Of a stretch of 64,000 bases of DNA, positions 16,932 to 25,278 are shown in pieces. Under the pieces are notes generated by a model. That model saw nothing but the letters and a program-made list of their open reading frames with translations, was not told the DNA's origin and did no database searches. Position 1 is the first letter of the stretch. The number at the start of each line of letters is the position of its first letter. The stretch covers positions 51,612 through 115,611 of the forward strand of contig ONJF01000006.1 in the NCBI GenBank assembly GCA_900318085.1. The letters run 5' to 3'. The translations under genes were made by a program, and so were the position numbers. The stretch is from an uncultured Bacteroidales bacterium. Its GTDB lineage: Bacteria > Bacteroidota > Bacteroidia > Bacteroidales > F082.

Positions 16932-17372
16932 TTATGCCAAATCGAAGCCGCTGATATTGGAGCACACCTTTTTCAGCACATTGACAAAAGTCTCAACATC
17001 TTCCTCTGGGATACCCTCCAAGGCCTGGTTCATCGTGTCAATAGCCAATTGTTTGGTCGAATCCTTGAGCGCCATGCCTTCAGGAGTGACCACGATATTG
17101 TTTACGCGACGGTCTTCCTTGGCCACCGAGCGCGTCACAAGACCTTTCTTCTCCAGATTGTCGATAAACTGCGTCACCGAGTTCTTGTCCTTCTGGATGA
17201 TGAAGGCGATGGCCTGCTGGGTGAGGGTGCCTTCATTCCACAGGGTGTCCATGACGAGGTATTGTTCCGCAGTCAGATTGACACCGTTCTTCTTAAACAC
17301 CTCAGCGAGATGCTTCTTGAGTCTGCAGTTCAGGATGTTGACATAAACACCAGCTTGTTTTACGAGTATCAT
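16932..17372 (-). CDS. MarR-family transcriptional regulator
   Basis: A 146-residue winged-helix protein. The DNA-binding domain is seen in LTAEQYLVMDTLWNEGTLTQQAIAFII, followed by NSVTQFIDNLEKKGLVTRSV (recognition helix) and KEDRRVNNIVVTPEG (wing with the conserved DRR). Such dimers usually repress neighbouring genes and respond to small ligands. It is upstream of the VTC lipoprotein run on the same strand, 68 bp away, and downstream of the serine palmitoyltransferase gene; which it controls cannot be decided. TATATTTG at 17419-17412 is a possible promoter. Confidence 0.9.
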   Translation of the reverse strand: MILVKQAGVYVNILNCRLKKHLAEVFKKNGVNLTAEQYLVMDTLWNEGTLTQQAIAFIIQKDKNSVTQFIDNLEKKGLVTRSVAKEDRRVNNIVVTPEGMALKDSTKQLAIDTMNQALEGIPEEDVETFVNVLKKVCSNISGFDLA

Positions 17373-17411
17373 ATTATCCTATTTTTATGATTATATTCTT
17401 TTACGGAAATG

Positions 17412-17419
17412 CAAATATA
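17412..17419 (-). promoter_or_regulatory. Candidate -7 box (TATATTTG) for the MarR gene
   Basis: TAnnTTTG on the minus strand, 39 bp before ATG 17372. No clear -33. Confidence 0.4.
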
Positions 17420-17466
17420 GGGATAATACTTGAATTGAGAAAGAAAAAACACAATACATACAAAAT

Positions 17467-17577
17467 GTCATTGCGGTCTTCATCGCGGTCTCAGAACCGC
17501 GATTGACCCGCAATCTCCTAGTCGAAAATGAATCGTCTCCGTACGCAGGGGATTGCGGATCCTTGTCAGCAATGACG
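17467..17577. repeat. Dispersed three-hairpin palindromic repeat, copy D
   Basis: Bounded by GTCATTGCGG and CAGCAATGACG. The left arm carries an extra palindrome (CGCGGTCTCAGAACCGCG) not present in other copies. It fills most of the gap between the serine palmitoyltransferase stop and the MarR start. Confidence 0.8.
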
Positions 17578-17615
17578 TTAAAAGAGTCAGAATAGTCCTT
17601 CGTTGTGAAAGATTG

Positions 17616-18875
17616 CTATTCAATCCTCATGTTCGGGACCTCAGTGCCATCGTAATAGCCCTTGTCAAGTTTCTGACGGACCTCGGCGAAGGCATTCAAC
17701 GTGTAGTTGACGTCATCCATGGTGTGGGCAGCCGTCGGGATGATGCGGAAGATAATCATGCCCTTGGGAATGACGGGATAGGTGATGACCGAGCAGAAGA
17801 TACGGTAGTTCTCGCGCAGGTCCATGGCAATGTTGGTGGCTTGCACCACATCGCCTTGCACGTGCACCGGCGTCACGCAAGCCTCTGCGGGGCCAATGTC
17901 GAAGCCCAGGTCACGGAAGCCCTTTTGCAAGGCGCGGGTCACCTTCCACAACTGGGCACGCAAAGCGTCACCTTCGGCGCTGCGGATGATCTCCAAACGC
18001 TTCTCGCAGCCCTCCACAATAGCCAGCGGCAGGCTCTTGGCATACATCTGCGAACGCATATTATAACGCAGATACTCGATGACATACTTCGGACCGGCAA
18101 CGAAGCCACCGATGATGGCCATGGCCTTGGCATAGGCACCGATATAAATGTCGATGTCATCCATCACGCCGAAATGCTCGGAAGTACCGCGTCCGTTGGG
18201 ACCCATCACACCGAAGCCGTGGGCATCGTCGATGAGGATGCGGAAGCTATACTTCTTCTTCAAGGCCACGATGCCTGCGAGGTCGCCCAAGGCACCCGTC
18301 ATGCCATACACGCCCTCGGTGATGACGAGGATGCCACCGCCAGTCTTGGCCACCACCTCCGTGGCGACCTTCAGCTTCTTCTCCAGGTCTTCCATATTGT
18401 TGTGGCGGTACTTGTACTTGTTGCCGATATGCAAACGGATACCGTCGAGCAAGCAGGCATGAGCCTCGTTGTCGTAGACGATGACATCATGCGGGCTGGT
18501 CAAGGTGTCGATGGTCGACACAATGCCCTGGTAACCGAAGTTGAACAGATAGGCGGCTTCCTTCTTCTCGAAATCGGCAAGCTCATGCTCGAAATGCTCG
18601 TGCATGCGGGTGTGACCCGTCATCATACGGGCACCCATGGGGGCAGCAAGGCCGTATTTGGCAGCCGCTTCAGCATCCACGCGACGAATCTCGGGGTGGT
18701 TGGCCAAACCCAGATAATTGTTCAAGCTCCAGCAGAGCACTTCCCTGCCGTTGAAGGTCATACGCGGTCCGAGTTCGCCTTCCAGACGCGGAAATGCGAA
18801 ATAACCATCGGCGCGTTCGCGGTATTGCCCGATCGGGCCACCGGAATCCTTTGATATTCTTTCGAAAATGTCCAT
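17616..18875 (-). CDS. spt: Serine palmitoyltransferase (alpha-oxoamine synthase)
   Basis: A 419-residue PLP-dependent enzyme of the alpha-oxoamine synthase group. Signatures: SLNNYLGLANHPEI, a YGLAAPMGARMMTGH glycine segment, IDDAHGFGVMG near residue 217 (Asp/His contacting PLP), and the PLP-lysine in YIGAYAKAMAIIGGFVAG near 248. The overall length and the bacterial SPT-like C-terminus (ITYPVIPKGMIIFRIIPTA) fit Bacteroidetes serine palmitoyltransferase, which condenses serine and an acyl thioester to 3-ketosphinganine. KBL and 8-amino-7-oxononanoate synthase are alternatives, but no tdh or biotin gene is near. A short-chain dehydrogenase gene reads away from it, matching the next step of the pathway. 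Confidence 0.88.
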   Translation of the reverse strand: MDIFERISKDSGGPIGQYRERADGYFAFPRLEGELGPRMTFNGREVLCWSLNNYLGLANHPEIRRVDAEAAAKYGLAAPMGARMMTGHTRMHEHFEHELADFEKKEAAYLFNFGYQGIVSTIDTLTSPHDVIVYDNEAHACLLDGIRLHIGNKYKYRHNNMEDLEKKLKVATEVVAKTGGGILVITEGVYGMTGALGDLAGIVALKKKYSFRILIDDAHGFGVMGPNGRGTSEHFGVMDDIDIYIGAYAKAMAIIGGFVAGPKYVIEYLRYNMRSQMYAKSLPLAIVEGCEKRLEIIRSAEGDALRAQLWKVTRALQKGFRDLGFDIGPAEACVTPVHVQGDVVQATNIAMDLRENYRIFCSVITYPVIPKGMIIFRIIPTAAHTMDDVNYTLNAFAEVRQKLDKGYYDGTEVPNMRIE

Positions 18876-18886
18876 TGAGATATGTT

Positions 18887-18950
18887 TAATTGTTGATTGT
18901 TGAATTGTTGAATTGTTGAAACGTTGTAAAGACGCAATGCTTTACGTCTC
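18887..18950. repeat. TTGAATTG word repeat and degenerate hairpin
   Basis: TTGTTGATTGTTGAATTG words (18892-18916) are followed by a degenerate copy of the GTAGAGACG hairpin (TAAAGACGCA ... TTTACGTCT). It occupies the leader of the serine palmitoyltransferase gene. Confidence 0.55.
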
Positions 18951-18963
18951 ACACAACGAGCCA

Positions 18964-18971
18964 CAAAATTA
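18964..18971 (-). promoter_or_regulatory. Candidate -7 box (TAATTTTG) for serine palmitoyltransferase
   Basis: TAnnTTTG on the minus strand, 88 bp before ATG 18875, with GTTG 19 bp upstream in place of TTTG. The leader contains TTGAATTG word repeats and a degenerate AAAGACG hairpin. Confidence 0.5.
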
Positions 18972-19010
18972 GTAAATATATTGATTATCCCAACATGAAG
19001 GAATTATTTT

Positions 19011-19018
19011 TATCTTTG
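19011..19018 (+). promoter_or_regulatory. Candidate -7 box (TATCTTTG) for SDR and VOC genes
   Basis: Exact TAnnTTTG in the commonest form of this window, divergent to the box at 18964-18971. It gives a leader of about 160 nt before ATG 19185, which contains the foldback described separately. Confidence 0.55.
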
Positions 19019-19034
19019 CAGCGTAGAAAAGGAG

Positions 19035-19158
19035 ATTCCCTTCGGGAATGGAATATGTGGCATTTTTAGAATGCGGCGGCTTGTGGAGCCAACATACCAC
19101 ATGACGCTTGAAGCCGCCGCTGAAAACGAAACAAACAGCTCTCCATTCCCGCAGGGAA
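19035..19158 (+). promoter_or_regulatory. Foldback leader with alternative pairings (leader RNA or miniature element)
   Basis: Long-range arms GGGAATGGA (19044-19052) and TCCATTCCC (19142-19150) enclose an exact 10-bp pair GCGGCGGCTT (19073-19082) / AAGCCGCCGC (19111-19120), extended by GTGG/CCAC. The outer arms can instead form local hairpins, ATTCCC-TTC-GGGAAT (19035-19049) and TTCCC-GCA-GGGAA (19146-19158). The two states exclude each other. It may be a regulatory leader or a miniature foldback element with imperfect ~50-bp inverted ends. Confidence 0.6.
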
Positions 19159-19184
19159 ACCCCATTAGAACAAACTTGCAAGAA

Positions 19185-19976
19185 ATGCTTAACCTCAAAA
19201 ACAAAACCGCCCTCATCACTGGTGGCGGGACAGGTATCGGACAGAGCATCGCGCTGCATCTGGCCCAAGAAGGCTGCCACGTTGTGCTGACAGGCTTGGG
19301 CATCGACGACCTGAATAAGACCAAAGAGATGTGCGAGCAATACGGCGTGAAAGCCTATGCCACCGAGACGCAACTCGATGACTACAGTTCCATCGACCGG
19401 CTTTATGACTATGTCATGGAGCAAGGTCTCAGCATCGACCTCTTCGTGCTCAACGCGGGCATCTCGCAGCGCGAGAAGGCCCTGGACACCGACTTCAGCG
19501 TCGACGAGAAAATCCTGAAGATAGACTTCCTCAGCGGCGTCTACCTGGTGAAAAAGTTCAAGGAGATGATTCTCGCCAAGGATCATGTGCAGTTCAGCGT
19601 CACCACTTCCCTATCGGGCTTGTTCGGTTTCCCGCTGCGTTCGGCCTATTGCGCCGCCAAGCACGCCTTGTTCGGCTTCTACGAGTCGCTCGAGCTAGAA
19701 TACGACAATATCAATGTCACCTTCCTCATCCCTGGGCGTATCAACACGCAAATCAGCAAGAGTGCCCTTCATGGCGACGGCACGGCCCATGCCAAGATGG
19801 ACGCGGGACAAGCCAACGGCCTCAGCGTGGAGAAATGCGGAGCCATCGCCGTGCGCGCCATCAAGCGGCAGAAACACCGCAAGCTCATCGGGCGTACGGA
19901 ACTGCTGATGGCATACATCCATAAATATTGCTTACCTTTGTATTATAAACTATCTAAGAAAATATCGGCGACTTAA
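19185..19976 (+). CDS. Short-chain dehydrogenase/reductase, putative 3-ketosphinganine reductase
   Basis: The start ATG 19185 (MLNLKNKTALITGG) fits the SDR family; the frame runs open upstream through the foldback leader but without SDR sequence. The product has 263 residues with cofactor motif TGGGTGIG (residues 12-19), LNAG near 90, and the catalytic YCAAK near 155-159 (SAYCAAKHALFGFYESLE). A C-terminal basic/aromatic helix, RTELLMAYIHKYCLPLYYKLSKK, may be membrane-associated, as in ketosphinganine reductases. Its position divergent to the serine palmitoyltransferase gene suggests reduction of 3-ketosphinganine, but the family alone does not establish the substrate. Confidence 0.82.
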   Translation: MLNLKNKTALITGGGTGIGQSIALHLAQEGCHVVLTGLGIDDLNKTKEMCEQYGVKAYATETQLDDYSSIDRLYDYVMEQGLSIDLFVLNAGISQREKALDTDFSVDEKILKIDFLSGVYLVKKFKEMILAKDHVQFSVTTSLSGLFGFPLRSAYCAAKHALFGFYESLELEYDNINVTFLIPGRINTQISKSALHGDGTAHAKMDAGQANGLSVEKCGAIAVRAIKRQKHRKLIGRTELLMAYIHKYCLPLYYKLSKKISAT

Positions 19977-20064
19977 GGCTTCTGGCACCTGGCTTTTGGC
20001 ATCTGGCAGACCTTACCCACAGACAGGAGAACTGCCAATGGCCAGTAGCCAGCAGCCAGTGGCC
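19977..20064. repeat. CCAGAAG-word foldback (ii)
   Basis: GGCTTCTGGCACCTGGC words face complementary GCCAATGGCCAGTAGCC words. It lengthens the VOC frame with a false start at 19996. Confidence 0.7.
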
Positions 20065-20082
20065 CCAAAAAAACAACCAACC

Positions 20083-21150
20083 ATGAAAGAGAAAATCATC
20101 TGCGGCATACAACAAGTGGGCATCGGAGTCAACGACTTCGTGGAAGCCTGGAAATGGTATTATGACAACTTCGGCTTCGAGGTCAAGATCGTCGATGACG
20201 AAGGCGTAGCAGAGCGCATGCTCCCCTACACGGGTGGCAAGCCCCAGCCGCGTCGTTCGGGCATCGCCGTCAACATCCGAGGCGGCGGCGGCTTCGAGAT
20301 CTGGCAACCCAAAGGCCGCGAACTCAACTACCTGAAAGAACCCGTCAAATTAGGCGACTTGGGCATCCTCATCGCCAAGGTGAAGACCCCAGACATCGAA
20401 ACGGCCTACAACACCTTTGTAAATAAAGGGCTCGATGTCATCAGCCCCGTCATGACCTCACCAGCGGGACAGAAGGAGTTCTTCATGAAAGACCCCTATG
20501 GTAACCTTTTCCAATTGGAGCAAGACGACTATGTCTTCATCAACGATAAGAAGACCACGGGCGGTGCTAACGGCGCCGTCATCGGCGTGAGTGACATCGA
20601 GCGTTCGCTACCCTTCTACACCCAGCTGTTGGAATATGACAAAGTGGTCTTCGACCAGACCGGTATCTTCGAAGATCTCCAAGCCATTGAAGGCGGCAAA
20701 GGCACTCTGCGTCGTGTCATCTTGGAGCGTTCCAAGCCCATCGAAGGCCCCTTGAGCCGCATTATGGGCACCTCGCATCTCGAGCTCATCCAAAGCGTTG
20801 ATGCACCAGGCAAGAAACTCTATGAAGGCCGCTATTGGGGCGACCCGGGCTACATCCACCTCTGCTTCGATGTGCGCCACATGGACGCCGTCAAGGAACA
20901 GACCGAAGCCATGGGGCATCCCTTTGTCTGCGACAGCGGCGCCGACTTCGGCATGGGTGATGCCAACGGCCACTTCACTTATGTGGAAGACCCCGACGGC
21001 ACCCTCATCGAGTTCGTCGAGACCTTCAAGATACCGATTGCGAAGAAGTTTGGCCTCTACCTCAACCTGGCCAACAAAGACGACCGCAAGCCTTTGGGCA
21101 TCCTCAAGCTGCTCCGATTTGCAAAAGTCAAACGCGAGAGCATCAAATGA
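20083..21150 (+). CDS. VOC (glyoxalase-fold) family protein, HPPD-like
   Basis: From ATG 20083 the product has 355 residues; the earlier in-frame start lies in a repeat and is rejected. Two pairs of betaalphabetabetabeta modules are seen. In the second half, GTSHLELIQ, YIHLCFDV and DGTLIEFVET give a His-His-Glu set like the iron ligands of 4-hydroxyphenylpyruvate dioxygenase; in the first half the usual His is replaced by Gln (GIQQVGIGV). It is the second gene after the SDR, 106 bp downstream, and may be part of the same unit. Whether it acts on sphingoid bases or on an aromatic keto acid cannot be told. A strong terminator follows. Confidence 0.78.
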   Translation: MKEKIICGIQQVGIGVNDFVEAWKWYYDNFGFEVKIVDDEGVAERMLPYTGGKPQPRRSGIAVNIRGGGGFEIWQPKGRELNYLKEPVKLGDLGILIAKVKTPDIETAYNTFVNKGLDVISPVMTSPAGQKEFFMKDPYGNLFQLEQDDYVFINDKKTTGGANGAVIGVSDIERSLPFYTQLLEYDKVVFDQTGIFEDLQAIEGGKGTLRRVILERSKPIEGPLSRIMGTSHLELIQSVDAPGKKLYEGRYWGDPGYIHLCFDVRHMDAVKEQTEAMGHPFVCDSGADFGMGDANGHFTYVEDPDGTLIEFVETFKIPIAKKFGLYLNLANKDDRKPLGILKLLRFAKVKRESIK

Positions 21151-21156
21151 CAACAA

Positions 21157-21190
21157 AAAAAACAGCCGGCTCATCGAGTCGGCTGTTTTG
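21157..21190. terminator. Bidirectional intrinsic terminator
   Basis: AAACAGCCG / CGGCTGTTT with inner GCTC-ATC-GAGT, an A-run before and TTTTG after. It separates the VOC gene from the convergent skp-like gene. Confidence 0.9.
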
Positions 21191-21212
21191 TTGATCTGGA
21201 TTTCAACAATCC

Positions 21213-21731
21213 TTATTTGGTGATGCCCAATTTGGCCTTCACATCCTTGGTGCAATCAACGGCGTTGTCGCCAACGAAGACGGCAGCACCAGTGGCGAGG
21301 TCGAGGACATAGGTATAACCCTTCTCCTTACCCACTGCATTGATGGCATTTTGGATCTTGTCGAGGATGGGCTTCAGCAACTCGGCACGCTTGTTCTCAA
21401 ACTCACCTTCAGCGTTGACTTGGAACTGCTGGATACGGGTCTGCAGGTCAACGATTTCCTTCTCCTTCGACTGCTTCACCAGGTTCGACATAGTGGCTTG
21501 GTTGGCCTCATAGTCCTGCATCTTGGTTTGATACTCCTTGGCCATGGTCTCCAGCTGGCTCTGCAGCTCACCATAATACTTCTCCAAGCTCTTCTCGGCC
21601 TTGGCCTTGTCAGGCATGGCGTCGAGAATCTCGGCCGTATTGACATGTGCAATCTTCACTTGGGCTTGAGCCACACCGCTCATCACGAAAAGGGCAACAC
21701 CCAGAAACAATACTTTGAATAACTTGTTCAT
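21213..21731 (-). CDS. OmpH/Skp-family periplasmic chaperone (copy 1)
   Basis: ATG 21731 (MNKLFKVLFLGVALFVMSG, signal cut after AQA) gives 172 residues. A short N-terminal beta strand (VKIAHVNTAEILDAMP) is followed by a long coiled coil (residues ~45-120) and a C-terminal strand (GYTYVLDLATGAAVFVG), the Skp/OmpH plan. The trimeric chaperone escorts unfolded outer membrane proteins through the periplasm to BamA, whose gene lies 0.9 kb upstream in this cluster. A paralogue is next to it. TATCTTTG lies about 50 bp before the start. Confidence 0.92.
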   Translation of the reverse strand: MNKLFKVLFLGVALFVMSGVAQAQVKIAHVNTAEILDAMPDKAKAEKSLEKYYGELQSQLETMAKEYQTKMQDYEANQATMSNLVKQSKEKEIVDLQTRIQQFQVNAEGEFENKRAELLKPILDKIQNAINAVGKEKGYTYVLDLATGAAVFVGDNAVDCTKDVKAKLGITK

Positions 21732-21780
21732 TTTATTGACTTTTAACGATTTAACTCTATTTTTCAAGACAATTGAGCCG

Positions 21781-21788
21781 CAAAGATA
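21781..21788 (-). promoter_or_regulatory. Candidate -7 box (TATCTTTG) for skp copy 1
   Basis: Minus-strand TAnnTTTG, 49 bp before ATG 21731, in the gap between the two paralogues. It allows separate transcription of copy 1. Confidence 0.5.
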
Positions 21789-21820
21789 CAAATTATTTGC
21801 TTTCAATCGGACTTTATCGC

Positions 21821-22471
21821 TTATTTCTTACTAGGTTTGACATTGCCTCTGCCACCACCCGAGGTGCCGCTGTTGGAAGAGCCCGTGCCAGTGCCTGCAC
21901 TAGCTCTGCGACGGTCTTCACGGCGAACGGTCTGCATGACATTGCCGAGTTGGTCGAGTACATCATCGCTGACATCGTTCTTGTCGGAGGCATACAATAC
22001 TGAAGTACCCGAAGCCAGGTCAAGGATGAAGGCATAATTCTTGGATTGTGCCAGATCCTTCATCGCGGTGTAGACCTTCTCCTGGATGGGTTGGATCAAT
22101 TCAGTGCGTTTTTGGTAGAGTTGGCCTTCGGCACCGAAATATTGCATCTGCAAGTTCTTGGCTTCTTGCTCCTTGTCGACGATGGCTTGCTCACGGGCAC
22201 GCTTCTGGTCTTCCGAGAGGAGCAACATGTCGGTCTGGTACTTGCTGTACATCTCCGACACCTTGTCGTAAACGGCCTTCACTTCTCTTTGCCATTTCTC
22301 CGAAAGGGCATTCAGTTCAGCTTGTGCATCACCGTATTCCGGAATGTTCTCCATGATGTATTCCGAGTCGACGTACACGATTTTCTGTCCACCGCCAAGC
22401 TGTGCATTGGCAGTCATGATGCCGCCACAAACCAAGGCAGCAGTCAAGATTAAAGTTTTTAATGCTTTCAT
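21821..22471 (-). CDS. OmpH/Skp-family periplasmic chaperone (copy 2)
   Basis: A 216-residue paralogue with a signal peptide (AALVCGGIMTANAQ), an N-terminal strand (KIVYVDSEYIMENIPEYG), a coiled coil (~residues 50-125), and the same NYAFILDLASGTSVLYA strand as copy 1. It carries an extra C-terminal tail of about 35 residues rich in Gly and Ser ending in KPSKK, absent from copy 1. Tandem Skp genes directly after bamA are typical of Bacteroidales. The role is outer membrane protein chaperoning; what distinguishes the copies is unknown. Confidence 0.92.
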   Translation of the reverse strand: MKALKTLILTAALVCGGIMTANAQLGGGQKIVYVDSEYIMENIPEYGDAQAELNALSEKWQREVKAVYDKVSEMYSKYQTDMLLLSEDQKRAREQAIVDKEQEAKNLQMQYFGAEGQLYQKRTELIQPIQEKVYTAMKDLAQSKNYAFILDLASGTSVLYASDKNDVSDDVLDQLGNVMQTVRREDRRRASAGTGTGSSNSGTSGGGRGNVKPSKK

Positions 22472-22539
22472 TGTGTTATAGTGTTTCTAATTGTTTTCTT
22501 GTTTGCTATATCAATAATCGTTCCATTTTTTCTGACGCG

Positions 22540-22617
22540 GGACCGTGAGACACGAGACGCAATCCCCAATCCCCATTCCTCATTCAGCATTCAGCATTCC
22601 TCATTCAGCATTCAGCA
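22540..22617. repeat. CATTCAGCATTC word repeat
   Basis: CATTCAGCATT words occur repeatedly (CCTCATTCAGCATTCAGC twice) between bamA and skp copy 2. A similar CATTCTGCATT run is at 16118-16155. Low-complexity intergenic filler, function unknown. Confidence 0.7.
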
Positions 22618-25266
22618 TTAATCAATGGATCCTCCAATGGAGAAGTGGAACTGACTATGATTATTGCCAGATGAGCCGTAGACATCGTCGAAGCCGTAGC
22701 CCCAGTCAAGACCCAACAGGCCGAACATAGGCAGATAGATACGCACGCCAAGACCTGCCGAACGCTTCACATCAAACGGGTTGAAGTTATTGAACCCAAG
22801 CCAACAGTTGCCTGCCTCAAGGAAGGTCAAGGCATAGATGGTAGCCTGTGGATTCAAGGAGAGCGGATAACGCAGTTCCAAGGTGTATTTAGTCATAATG
22901 TTACCGCCATTGCCTCCCGTTCCAGTATTGCTGTAATAGCCTGGAGTAAGCGAATTGTTGGCATAGCCACGCATACCGACGAGTTCACGACTGTCGACCG
23001 AATAGGTGGCCAAACCGTCGCCACCAAGGAAGAAACGATGGAAAGGCGTGGGGCCGATTTGATCGTTGTAATGACCCAGATAGCCGAAACGCACACGGGT
23101 CATCATGACGAGTTTTTCATACAACTCCGTATACCAAGCCGCCTTGAAGGTCCAGCGGTGCATCTCAATCCACTTGTACTTCTCGTTCTCCGAGAGACTG
23201 CTGTAGTTCTTATCCGAAAACAGCGAATAGGGCGGCGTGATCTCAAGGCTCAACTGGAATTCAGAACCATTACGCGGATAGATGGGCTGGCTCACCGAGT
23301 TACGAGACAATACAAAGTTGTAACTAATCAAATTGAACTTGCCATTACCATCACCGACATTCAGATAGCCTGACTGGTAGTTGTTCAGACTGTAGCGCTT
23401 GAAGTTGAGGCCTTGGTACACGGAGAAATAGTCGTCCGGCCAGGTCAAACGGCGGCCCAAACCCACGGTGCCGCCCGTCATATTGAACCAGCCATTGTCG
23501 GTTGCTGTTTTTTCCCCGTATTTGGAATAGAACGACTGGTAGATAGAGAAGGTGAACGCGTTGGGTTTCTTGCCACCGAGCCAAGGTTCGGTGAACGACA
23601 GGCCATAATAGAGGTAATAGCGGCCCAAAGTGCTCACATTGAGCGATAGTTTCTGTCCATCACCCATCGGCAACGGTTTCCATGCCTTCTTGTTGAAGAT
23701 GTTGCGCATCGAGAAGTTGGAGAACTGCAAACCTGCTTCCAGCATCAGGTAACCGGCGGCGAAACCTGCCGAGAAACGGATCTGGTCGGCAGCGGCTTCT
23801 TCAACGCTATAACCGATATCCACAGTGTTGTCTTCCATATTGGGCTGCACATCAGGAGGGGCAATCTCTTGGTTGAAGAAGCCCAATGTAGCCAATTCAC
23901 GGATGGAGCGCACCACATCGCTGCGGCTGTAGAGCTGGCCAGGACGGGTGTAGAGCTCACGCAGCACCACATGGTCGTATGTCTTCGTGTTGCCAGATAG
24001 CGTCACATTGCTGATACGGGCCTGCTTGCCTTCGGTGAGACGCAGTTCGAGGTCGATGGAGTCATTCTCCACAGCCACCTCCACGGGGTCGACGCGGAAG
24101 AACAGGTATCCGTCATCCATATAGAGCGAACTGATGTCGAGATTGGTCTCACTATAGTTCAGGTTTTTGTCGAGCAACTCCTTATTATATACGTCACCGG
24201 GACGCACGCCTAAAATAGAATTGAGGGTCTCGTCGCTGTATTTCGTGTTGCCCGTCCAAGTGATGTTGCGATAGTGGTATTTGTTGCCTTCGTCGATGAC
24301 GATGTCGATGCCCATATTCTTGTCATCGATCATATAGACCGAGTCGCTGACAATGCGGGCGTCGCGGAAGCCTTTCGAGTTGTATTTCTCGACGATGAGT
24401 TTCTTGTCGGCTTCGAAATTGCTTTCAAGGAAACGCGACGACTTGAAGATGCGCGGGCGATAGTTATCGTAGAAATACTCCTCAACTCCGGTGATAGCCC
24501 TCAAGGGATGCAGGGTGACCACATCGGCAATGGTATTCACCACCAATGGCCCCAACGGGTTAAGCGGGTCGAAATGGCCGCGCTGCTTGGTCTCCTTCAT
24601 GGCAGCAAGCACCTGACCCTCGGTAAGGTTTTCGTTGCCCATCACATTGATCTTCCCGATTTTCACCTTGTTGCCCTTATCGATGTTGATGACCATGTCG
24701 ATGTAGTTATCGCGGGCTGTGTCGGCCACTTGCTGGATGTCGATGTCGACCTTGCGATAGCCCTTCTCATAATAGAAGTTTTCAATGATGCGGGTTGTCT
24801 TGGTCAGCAGGTGGTCGGTGGCGATGTCGCCTCGCGACAGGTTGATCTTGTTGCGGATATCATCGGCTTCGCTTTTCTTGATGCCTTTGAACGAGAATTT
24901 CGACACGCGCGGTCGCTCTTTGATGACGATTTGGAGAAACACCTTGCCACCCACGATGTCGGTGGCGTTGATGGCCACATCCTCAAACAGACCTTGCTCC
25001 CAAATCTTGCGGATGCCATTCGAGATTTCGTCGCCGGGGATGGAGATGGTCTCGCCTACCCTCAAGCCGGCAATCATGCTCAACATGGAGGCATCGACAT
25101 ATTTGGCGCCCTCGACGACGATGCCGCCAATCTCATATTTCTGCGGACGCGCATAGTCGATCTCCGAAAGGTCGTCACCGATTTGGATTTGGGCAAAGAC
25201 GCTGTTTCCGAAACCAAGAAAAGCCAGCAGCAACAGCGTTATAGGTAAATATCTCAATCGCATCAT
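22618..25266 (-). CDS. bamA: Outer membrane protein assembly factor BamA
   Basis: From ATG 25266 the 882-residue product has a signal peptide (LLLLAFLGFGNSVFAQ), five POTRA domains (about residues 40-450, e.g. KIGKINVMGNENLTEG and ISNVTLSGNTKTYDHV), and a 16-stranded barrel with the lid-loop region FHRFFLGGDGLATYSVDSR and a C-terminal strand ending HFSIGGSID. It inserts beta-barrel proteins into the outer membrane. uppS ends 12 bp upstream and the two skp genes follow, the standard Bacteroidetes envelope cluster. The TTG-initiated extension of four codons is possible but unneeded. Confidence 0.96.
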   Translation of the reverse strand: MMRLRYLPITLLLLAFLGFGNSVFAQIQIGDDLSEIDYARPQKYEIGGIVVEGAKYVDASMLSMIAGLRVGETISIPGDEISNGIRKIWEQGLFEDVAINATDIVGGKVFLQIVIKERPRVSKFSFKGIKKSEADDIRNKINLSRGDIATDHLLTKTTRIIENFYYEKGYRKVDIDIQQVADTARDNYIDMVINIDKGNKVKIGKINVMGNENLTEGQVLAAMKETKQRGHFDPLNPLGPLVVNTIADVVTLHPLRAITGVEEYFYDNYRPRIFKSSRFLESNFEADKKLIVEKYNSKGFRDARIVSDSVYMIDDKNMGIDIVIDEGNKYHYRNITWTGNTKYSDETLNSILGVRPGDVYNKELLDKNLNYSETNLDISSLYMDDGYLFFRVDPVEVAVENDSIDLELRLTEGKQARISNVTLSGNTKTYDHVVLRELYTRPGQLYSRSDVVRSIRELATLGFFNQEIAPPDVQPNMEDNTVDIGYSVEEAAADQIRFSAGFAAGYLMLEAGLQFSNFSMRNIFNKKAWKPLPMGDGQKLSLNVSTLGRYYLYYGLSFTEPWLGGKKPNAFTFSIYQSFYSKYGEKTATDNGWFNMTGGTVGLGRRLTWPDDYFSVYQGLNFKRYSLNNYQSGYLNVGDGNGKFNLISYNFVLSRNSVSQPIYPRNGSEFQLSLEITPPYSLFSDKNYSSLSENEKYKWIEMHRWTFKAAWYTELYEKLVMMTRVRFGYLGHYNDQIGPTPFHRFFLGGDGLATYSVDSRELVGMRGYANNSLTPGYYSNTGTGGNGGNIMTKYTLELRYPLSLNPQATIYALTFLEAGNCWLGFNNFNPFDVKRSAGLGVRIYLPMFGLLGLDWGYGFDDVYGSSGNNHSQFHFSIGGSID

Positions 25267-25278
25267 ATTATCAATCAA

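Noticed and set aside
19071-19184. N-terminal extension of the short-chain dehydrogenase from 19071
   Set aside because: It is encoded by the foldback leader and lies before the normal SDR start; the codon at 19071 is not ATG.
22472-22617. Small gene upstream of bamA/skp in the 146-bp gap
   Set aside because: The stretch consists of CATTCAGC words; the open frames have no start context or protein-like composition.
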